Under the pieces are notes generated by a model. The model saw only the letters and a program-made list of their open reading frames with translations, was not told the DNA's origin and ran no database searches. This document shows, piece after piece, positions 57,775 through 64,000 of a DNA stretch of 64,000 nucleotides (position 1 is its first letter; every line of letters starts with the position of its first letter). This DNA is from Leptospira langatensis (lineage in GTDB: Bacteria > Spirochaetota > Leptospiria > Leptospirales > Leptospiraceae): positions 484,230-548,229 of the forward strand of contig NZ_RQER01000006.1 of assembly GCF_004770615.1 (NCBI RefSeq). The letters are read 5' to 3'. The translations under genes were made by a program, and so were the position numbers.

Positions 57775-59873
57775 TAATCTATCTTCAGATCCTTGATCTT
57801 CTTATCCAGAGTGTTTCGGTTGATACCTAGGAACTTTGCGACTCTAGTCTTGGTATACTTGAATTTCTTCATGGCATACTTGATGAGTCTCGCTTCCACT
57901 TCTCCAACGACCACTTCCATAGCTCTTCCGTCTAACGCGTCCAGGTGAGCGGGAGAGAATCGGGAACTTGCCACTTCGGAACCGGCCTCCGGATCGGCAC
58001 CCACTTCGACCTCTTCTCCTTCTTCTCCGTAGAGAATTCGTCCGCTGATATCGGAAAAATCTTGGATATCCAACATCTCGGATTGGGATAACACCACCGC
58101 TCTCTCGATCACGTTTTCCAGCTCTCGAACGTTTCCTGGCCAGGTATAACTCATCAGGAGCTTGTGAGCCTCTCGAGTAATTCCTTTGATCTTCTTTACG
58201 TTCTCGTTGGAATATTTGGAAATGAAGTGATTGATCAACAAAGGAACATCTTCCAATCGATCTCTCAACGGAGGAGTTTCCATGTTCACCACATTCAATC
58301 TATAATATAGATCCGCGCGAAATAGTTTCTGCGAGATCAGATCTTCCAGATCCGCATTCGTAGCCGCGATGATCCGAACGTCGATCTTCTTGGGTTTCAC
58401 GGAACCGACTGCCTCGATCTCCTTTTCTTGGAGAACACGAAGAAGTTTGGACTGTAAGTTCAGATCCATTTCTCCGATCTCGTCCAAGAAGATGGTTCCC
58501 GTATCGGCCATCTCGAATTTTCCTTTCTTATCTGCAACCGCGCCTGTAAAGGATCCCTTCTTGTGACCGAACAACTCGGACTCCAATAAGTTCTCAGGAA
58601 TAGCGGCACAGTTGATCTTTATAAAAGGCTTATCCGAACGGGAAGAGTTATAATGGATTGCAGAAGCGATCATTTCCTTACCGGTTCCGGATTCTCCAGT
58701 GATCAATACGGAAGCTCTGGAATCCGAGACCAATTGGATCATCTCGAACAGCTTCTCCATGGACTTGGACTTCCCGATGAGAGATCCGAACTTGTATTTG
58801 TTCTTGAGTTCTCGTTTTAAGAGTACGTTCTCTCTGGAGATCTCTCTCTTCTCCTCATCAATCAGCTTTTGGATACGGATCGCTTGGTAGATGACGGAAG
58901 CGACCACTTGCAAGAAGTCCAAGTATGTTTTTAAGTCTACGTATTTCTTATGAACAAAGAAGACGCTGACTACGCCTAGAACGTCCGTATCCGACTTGAT
59001 CGGAGCCGCAAGGAAACTAACGTTCTCCGGATTATTCTTAAAATGATTGGCATTGTCTAAACGATTCAGGAAATTCTCGTCGTTTACGATAGACTCTACG
59101 ATGACGGCTTCTCCGTTCTCGTATACTCTTCCTGTGATCCCTTCTCCCGGAAGATAAACTCCCTTCTCCATTTCTTCTGCAGTCAGGCCAGAGGCAGCGA
59201 TCAGCTTGAGAATATTCTTTTCGGAATCGAATAGAACGATAGAACCTCTTTCCAAGTTCAAAGACTTATCGAGTCTCTCCATGATATCGTCAAAGATCTC
59301 TTGGAGGATCAAGGTAGAAGTTACCGTTCTGGAAATATCAATGAGTACTTGTTGGATCTTATTCTTTTGTTCCAGCTGACGGAAGGTCTGGAGGTTCTTG
59401 AAGATCTGAGCGGCCATATTGGCCAAGGTGGAAACCAGCTCCAGATGCTCGTCCGAGAAGGCCTGCTTTCTGCTGGAGTCCAACGAGATAACCCCAATTA
59501 CCTCGTCCTCTACGATCATAGGAACGGCTAACTCGGAAAGGATCTCATCCTTAATGGAAATATAATGCGGGTTCTGGGTAACGTCGTTAACGATCATTCC
59601 CTCGCCAGAAGCAGCCACGATCCCGGTAATCCCTTCTCCCACCCTCAGTTTTACTTTGGTTCGAACGGAAGGGTTCATTCCCCGGAAGGTAACGATGTCC
59701 AAGACCTCGTCCGTCCGACTGATCAACATGAGAGATCCGGAACCGACCTCGCAAATTTGGATACATCTCTCCAAGATAAGATCCAAAAGGCGATCCGGAT
59801 CAAGAGTTGAATTCATTGCCGTCGCCACTTCTTGGATATGGCGTAATGGGCTGGGTTTTATATAACCTGACAT
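57771..59873 (-). CDS. Sigma-54-dependent regulator with two GAF domains
   Basis: From the ATG at 59873 the protein has 700 residues. Two GAF domains (about residues 20-170 and 185-340) precede an AAA+ activator domain with GESGTGKE (Walker A) and the sigma-54 contact loop GSFTGA (Ser instead of the usual Ala). The C-terminus is a Fis-type helix-turn-helix ([20 protein letters not shown]). It activates sigma-54 promoters in response to a small ligand sensed by the GAFs. A TTG upstream at 59912 coincides with a likely -35 element (TTGACC), supporting the ATG start. Confidence 0.9.
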   Translation of the reverse strand: MSGYIKPSPLRHIQEVATAMNSTLDPDRLLDLILERCIQICEVGSGSLMLISRTDEVLDIVTFRGMNPSVRTKVKLRVGEGITGIVAASGEGMIVNDVTQNPHYISIKDEILSELAVPMIVEDEVIGVISLDSSRKQAFSDEHLELVSTLANMAAQIFKNLQTFRQLEQKNKIQQVLIDISRTVTSTLILQEIFDDIMERLDKSLNLERGSIVLFDSEKNILKLIAASGLTAEEMEKGVYLPGEGITGRVYENGEAVIVESIVNDENFLNRLDNANHFKNNPENVSFLAAPIKSDTDVLGVVSVFFVHKKYVDLKTYLDFLQVVASVIYQAIRIQKLIDEEKREISRENVLLKRELKNKYKFGSLIGKSKSMEKLFEMIQLVSDSRASVLITGESGTGKEMIASAIHYNSSRSDKPFIKINCAAIPENLLESELFGHKKGSFTGAVADKKGKFEMADTGTIFLDEIGEMDLNLQSKLLRVLQEKEIEAVGSVKPKKIDVRIIAATNADLEDLISQKLFRADLYYRLNVVNMETPPLRDRLEDVPLLINHFISKYSNENVKKIKGITREAHKLLMSYTWPGNVRELENVIERAVVLSQSEMLDIQDFSDISGRILYGEEGEEVEVGADPEAGSEVASSRFSPAHLDALDGRAMEVVVGEVEARLIKYAMKKFKYTKTRVAKFLGINRNTLDKKIKDLKIDY

Positions 59874-60156
59874 CTGCTTAAAAAAAATGCTAATTGATGA
59901 TTTTGCGGTCAAGGAAAAAACCTAAAATCGAAGCACTTAGCTTTCTTTTCAGCGAGAAAAGCATTTCTTGATGATTCTGCTTAATACGCTGGAAACGGAC
60001 ATACGCGCTTCTCAGCGGAATTTTATGTAGAATATGATTTAGAAGAGATTCCAAATCCTAAGAAGTTAAATCCCTGAAATATTTTTACTAATTTGTGAAA
60101 CGAGGATAGAAAAACATCTTTCCCAGTTTCGGTTTATCCTTATCCTTTTTCTCCGG

Positions 60157-62085
60157 ATGTCCTGCGTATTTTGCGGAGAATCTTACAAGCCGGAAGGGCA
60201 GTACGAAGAAGGTAAATTTCTTTGTAATTCCTGTGGCCGAGAATGGATCCTAGAAAAAAGAAGAAGGAACCGGGCCAAACCTCCCGAGGCCCCGAGTCTT
60301 TCTAACGAGATCCTATTAGAGTTCTTATCCTTATTCAATACGAGTCCGAACCTGGACGACCTCTTGCAGGACTTTACGAATCTTGCCTTTCGAAAATTGA
60401 ATCTTCCTGGGATCTCAGTGATGGTGTACGAACCTAGATTGGATCGTATCCTAGTAAAATCATGTAAGAACAAGAAAGGACCTGCCCTAGAAAAACTCGC
60501 CTTTCGAATGGAGATCAAGAAAGGAGAAGATAACGGCCCAATCGGCCAAAGCATAGAGACATGCAAATCCGTATATTATAGATTCAAGGACCAACCGCAT
60601 AAGCAGATCCGACAGTACGGAAGAGTAAATCAAGTAGAGTCGGAGCTAAGTGTTCCCATCCATCTCAAGAAAGAAGTCTTGGGAATGATCAATGTAGATT
60701 ACGAAAAAGACGATCCGGTCCAAGCGGAGAAGGATCGTTATTTTCTAGAGCTCATCGCAAGTCAGTTTGCCACAACTCTGAAGAATAGGATCTTGTTCGA
60801 AGTATCCCAGACCCAGTCCCGAAATTTCCGTAATCTTCATTCTGCCGCTTTGAAACTAAGTAGCTTAGGCTTCAAATATAGAACGGAGATCTTTCGGGTT
60901 ATTCTTCTTTCCTTAACTGAATTTTCGGAGAGCGATCTGTTTGTACTCTTAGAAAGAAAACTAGAAGAATCAGGAAAGAATCGGATCATAGAGGGACATC
61001 TTTTAACGGGAAGTCCTAGAGCGCCAGAGATCAAACTGAATGTGCCTTTAAAGGGCGAATGGTCCGTACTAAATCAAGCGACCGACTCTCCGATACAGAT
61101 TGATTCTTCTAGTCTAAAAGAATGGAAAACGTTAGGGAATGGTAAAAAGCATTTAGTGATCTTGCCAGTGCTCCGTTCCGACGAGTCGGAGATCTGGATC
61201 CTACTCGCAAAAGACGAATCATTGCATTGGAGCACAGAAGAAATAGACGTGTTGAATGCGTTTGCGATCCAAGCAGGGATCTCTATCCAGAACTTCCATT
61301 TATTCCACCAAAGAGCTCAGAAAGAAAGATTAGATAAGGAAATAGAGATCGCGAGAGATCTGCAAAGATCGCTTTTACCTAGAAAGATGCCGACTCAACC
61401 GGGATACGAGTTCGGAGGACTCATGATCCCAGCCATCGGGGTAGGAGGGGACTATTATGATTTTATAACAGACCCTTCCAACAAAGAAACTTATATCTGC
61501 ATTGGTGATGTGAGTGGCAAGGGAGTTCCTGCCGGGATCGTGATGGCGACAGTGAGAACTGTAATCCATTCCCTTGTAAGAAAGAACCCTTCTCCTTGGG
61601 AGATATTGGTCACAGTAAACACATATCTATATCAGAATTATTTTAAGGACTCCTTCTCTCCTCGATTCATGTCCTTGACCATTATCCATTGGGACAGAAA
61701 CGAAAATCGTTTTACGTTCAGCGGAGGAGGCCAGGGAAGCATTCTCATTTATAGAAAGAAAGAGGATAAGATCCAAGAAATACCTACAGGAGGAGTCGTT
61801 CTAGGGATTGAACCTGAGATAGAATCCTTCGAGAACCAGGGAGAATTTTCTTTGGAGCCCGGGGATTTCTTTCTTATGTTTACAGACGGTGTCTGGGAAG
61901 CAATGGATCCGAACGAAGGACTATTTGAAATGGAACGCCTAAACGAATGCATTTATGCGGGAAAGAAAGACAGTTTTCCGACCTTACTGGATAGTATTGT
62001 AAATCGGATAAAACACTTTACCGGAGAAAGGGAACAGACAGACGATATAACTCTGATCGGGATCAAACGACTGTCTTCCAAATGA
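60157..62085 (+). CDS. Zinc-ribbon GAF SpoIIE phosphatase
   Basis: A 642-residue soluble phosphatase. A small N-terminal zinc ribbon (CVFC ... CNSC, residues 3-27) is followed by a GAF domain (about 45-215), a second GAF-like region, a short coiled coil and a PP2C/SpoIIE domain with the canonical GGDYYDF, DVSGKG, TDGVWEAMD and QTDDITL motifs. It is probably a cytoplasmic serine phosphatase of a partner-switching pathway. It starts the operon with tilS and engB; its stop overlaps the tilS ATG (ATGA). Confidence 0.88.
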   Translation: MSCVFCGESYKPEGQYEEGKFLCNSCGREWILEKRRRNRAKPPEAPSLSNEILLEFLSLFNTSPNLDDLLQDFTNLAFRKLNLPGISVMVYEPRLDRILVKSCKNKKGPALEKLAFRMEIKKGEDNGPIGQSIETCKSVYYRFKDQPHKQIRQYGRVNQVESELSVPIHLKKEVLGMINVDYEKDDPVQAEKDRYFLELIASQFATTLKNRILFEVSQTQSRNFRNLHSAALKLSSLGFKYRTEIFRVILLSLTEFSESDLFVLLERKLEESGKNRIIEGHLLTGSPRAPEIKLNVPLKGEWSVLNQATDSPIQIDSSSLKEWKTLGNGKKHLVILPVLRSDESEIWILLAKDESLHWSTEEIDVLNAFAIQAGISIQNFHLFHQRAQKERLDKEIEIARDLQRSLLPRKMPTQPGYEFGGLMIPAIGVGGDYYDFITDPSNKETYICIGDVSGKGVPAGIVMATVRTVIHSLVRKNPSPWEILVTVNTYLYQNYFKDSFSPRFMSLTIIHWDRNENRFTFSGGGQGSILIYRKKEDKIQEIPTGGVVLGIEPEIESFENQGEFSLEPGDFFLMFTDGVWEAMDPNEGLFEMERLNECIYAGKKDSFPTLLDSIVNRIKHFTGEREQTDDITLIGIKRLSSK

Positions 62086-63337
62086 AAGAGCAAATCCAAA
62101 CCATTTTCCAAACTGCCTGGAACAAATTAGAGATCTATCATCCTCTAATGAGAGAAAAGCAAGCCATCCTTGCCTTTTCCGGAGGAAAGGATTCTTCCTT
62201 ACTTCTTCAATTCTATCTTTGGCTCTTACAAAAAAGAGAGATCCAAAAGTCCCCCATTCTGTATCATCTGGACCATTCGATTCGTATGAATACCGACCAA
62301 GAATCCGAGATCAGGAATTTTACCAATACCCTCGACCTGATATCGGTCTTTAAAAAAAAAACGTTCCGAAATTCGCTCAAAGAACTAAATTCAGTCTAGA
62401 GGAATCGGGAAGAATATTACGTTTTCATGATTTAGAAAAACTGGTCCGAAAATTCGACGCGTATATAGCAACAGGCCATCATTCTGAAGATTATATAGAA
62501 ACTCTATTGGTCCAATTGATCCGGGGAGGAGGTTGGAATTCTCTCAGGACACTTGGGATCTTTGAGAACAATCGCTTACGACCTCTTTTACTCTTTTCCG
62601 AATCCGATCGCAAGACGGCCCTACAAATAGGCGAATGGCCCGTTTTCGACGACGAATCGAATGATTCCCCTAAGTATTTACGAAATAGAATGCGTTTAGA
62701 AGTACTTCCTATTTTGCTTAGAGAAGGGATAGATCCGGAGAAGATCTATAGGAATTTTCACGACCAGGAACTACCCAGAGTACTTGCAAACGATCGAAAA
62801 GAAGAAGCACCCGAATTGCAAACCGTATCCAGACAGATCTTGGAAAAAGAATCAGGTTCCGTTTGCAAACAGATACTGGATCTGCATTTGAAAGTCCTCG
62901 GTCTGCATCCGCTAAACACTTCTTTTTTGAACGATCTATTGAACAAGCTCGACACTAGAGTTTCTTTTTCCTTGGAGAATAAAGAGGCTTGGTTTTGGAA
63001 AAGCGTTTCGTCAGATCTGTACATACTTCCGAAAAAAGCCGATTGCTTGAATAGCTTTCAGTTCGATCCGGAAAAATCTTTTTTACGTTGGAATGGAAAA
63101 ACCAAGAGGATCCCGAAAAATTGTATCCCTACTGGCGACGGTGAAGGCGAAAGAATTTTGCTTGGAGGAATCCATAGGGACGTTTCTGAAATACTGAGAG
63201 AGAAAGAGATTCCTCTTCCGGTCAGAAAAATGCTACCCATTCTAAAACGGGAAGGGAAAACTGTATTGGTTTGTCTACGTATGTGGGACGCCCGTTTGGA
63301 CGATGTCCGATCGGATGATTTTCAACAAGACCATTGA
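62082..63337 (+). CDS. tilS: tRNA(Ile)-lysidine synthase, interrupted by a frameshift at a run of ten A
   Basis: TilS makes lysidine at the wobble base of tRNA-Ile(CAU), needed to read AUA. The first frame (from ATG 62082) has the PP-loop FSGGKDSS and stops at 62397-62399. The continuing protein (RILRFHDLEKL, ATGHHSEDYIETLLVQLIRGGG, and the C-terminal domain) is in the frame one base back. Both join if read -1, or with an extra A, at the A10 run at 62352-62361, giving about 418 residues. It may be a real slippage site, a sequencing error or a decayed gene; the last would be unexpected for an essential gene. Confidence 0.8.
62352..62361 (+). other. A10 slippery run within tilS
   Basis: Ten A between TTT and CG. 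Zero frame reads TTT AAA AAA AAA ACG and soon stops; a -1 shift or insertion of one A reads ...AAC GTT CCG and continues the TilS protein. Such runs cause slippage of both RNA polymerase and ribosomes. Confidence 0.8.
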
Positions 63338-63348
63338 GATAAGGGTAT

Positions 63349-64000
63349 ATGGAAGAAGTCCAAGAATTAAAGCCGGACCCATTCTTTAGAGAAGTAAGAT
63401 TTTATTCTTCTTATGCCGATGCTTCTAAGGTTCCAGCCAAAGGAGTTCCACATATTGCTTTTGCCGGGCGCTCCAACTCCGGAAAATCCAGATTATTAAA
63501 CGCAATCGTCGAAAGAAAATCCCTCGCCAAGGTTTCTGCTCAGCCCGGAAAGACAAAGCTTCTCAATTTCTTTCTAGTCTCTAAGTCGTTGTTCTTAGTA
63601 GATACACCCGGATTCGGCTATTCTGCCAATTCCCATAAAGAGCATGAGCAAATGATGAATCTGCTGATGAATTATTTGAACTCTGCCAAGGACTTAAAAT
63701 GTCTTTTCCTACTATCGGACGCACAGAGAGAACTTCCTGACGAAGAATTGGAATTGATAGGGACTTGTTTTGAAAAAGGCACTAAGCCCGTACTCGTTCG
63801 CACTAAGATCGATAAACTGAATCAATCCGAACTTTCCAAGCTCAGAAAGAAGATGAAGAATATCCAAGGATTGTATCCTATGCTGGAGATCGTATTAGTA
63901 TCTCCTAAATACGGAAAAGGATTGCCTGAGCTTAGAAAGATCATAGAAACTATGATGAAGAATTTGATTGTCCCATCGATCGACGACGATCCGATGCCGG
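63349..64000 (+). CDS. ysxC: Ribosome biogenesis GTPase EngB/YsxC (partial)
   Basis: The translation from the ATG at 63349 reads [18 protein letters not shown] and shows the GTPase motifs GRSNSGKS (G1), DTPGFGYS (G3), and TKID (G4). This order and length are those of EngB/YsxC, a GTPase for assembly of the large ribosomal subunit. It starts 12 bases after the tilS stop, probably as the third gene of the operon, and is open to the window edge. Confidence 0.9.
   Translation, partial: MEEVQELKPDPFFREVRFYSSYADASKVPAKGVPHIAFAGRSNSGKSRLLNAIVERKSLAKVSAQPGKTKLLNFFLVSKSLFLVDTPGFGYSANSHKEHEQMMNLLMNYLNSAKDLKCLFLLSDAQRELPDEELELIGTCFEKGTKPVLVRTKIDKLNQSELSKLRKKMKNIQGLYPMLEIVLVSPKYGKGLPELRKIIETMMKNLIVPSIDDDPMP

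Noticed and set aside
59874..59912. TTG start adding 13 residues to the sigma-54 regulator
   Set aside because: The TTG is part of TTGACC, a probable -35 element, and no ribosome binding site precedes it.

Overview
The window looks like chromosome from a Leptospira-type spirochaete, probably one of the higher-GC non-pathogenic or intermediate species. This rests on gene content: many SpoIIE-type phosphatases with membrane sensor domains, a caspase-like secreted protein, a stand-alone nuoG-nuoI pair, two sulfatase-fold envelope transferases and a yej-type ABC transporter. The genus assignment is inference; no rRNA or tRNA gene is present to anchor it. I see no integrase, transposase, phage gene or CRISPR array, so this reads as ordinary chromosome, densely packed and with many 4-base ATGA/GTGA start-stop overlaps.

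Layout. 1-3409 (minus strand): sulfate assimilation operon cysH-cysD-cysN-cobA, cobA cut by the window edge. 3925-16379: envelope genes, namely two sulfatase-fold membrane transferases, a lipid-A-type acyltransferase, an AttH/CrtC-like secreted protein, a YejB-YejE-type peptide ABC transporter with YejF split in two, and an AsmA-like protein. 16523-22040: a membrane-anchored MutS-like ATPase with a small coupled partner, a small plus-strand ORF, a caspase-like secreted protein and ilvC. 22230-29955: a signalling block of two paralogous 7TM-HAMP-SpoIIE-TPR phosphatases flanking a chemoreceptor-like protein. 30089-38491: succinate-semialdehyde-type dehydrogenase, outer-membrane barrel protein, CPBP protease-like protein, and a divergent oxidative cluster (GMC oxidase / FAD monooxygenase-esterase). 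38493-44986: small secreted proteins, a MarR-SDR unit and a TetR-thioesterase unit, each with clear paired palindromic operators, and DNA glycosylase Tag. 44983-49985: ECF sigma factor with FecR-like partner, an XRE regulator, an orphan DUF433 protein and nuoG-nuoI. 50089-55164: aroC, two tandem paralogues with degenerate HD-GYP domains, and an ACT-domain protein. 55442-64000: MsbA-like exporter, SET-domain protein, GAF-GAF sigma-54 activator, zinc-ribbon GAF-SpoIIE phosphatase, tilS interrupted by a frameshift at a run of ten A, and engB/ysxC cut by the right edge.

The strongest leads are: the tilS frameshift at A10, which in a normally essential gene is either an assembly error or productive slippage; two self-consistent operator pairs (TetR-type GGTAGAC-N6-GTCTACC and MarR-type TATTTCGAT-ATCGAAATA); a secreted protein that resembles only the propeptide of a subtilisin, with no protease attached; a coordinated alcohol oxidase / FAD monooxygenase / esterase set; and a short in-frame echo of cysH in the intergenic region upstream of the cys operon.
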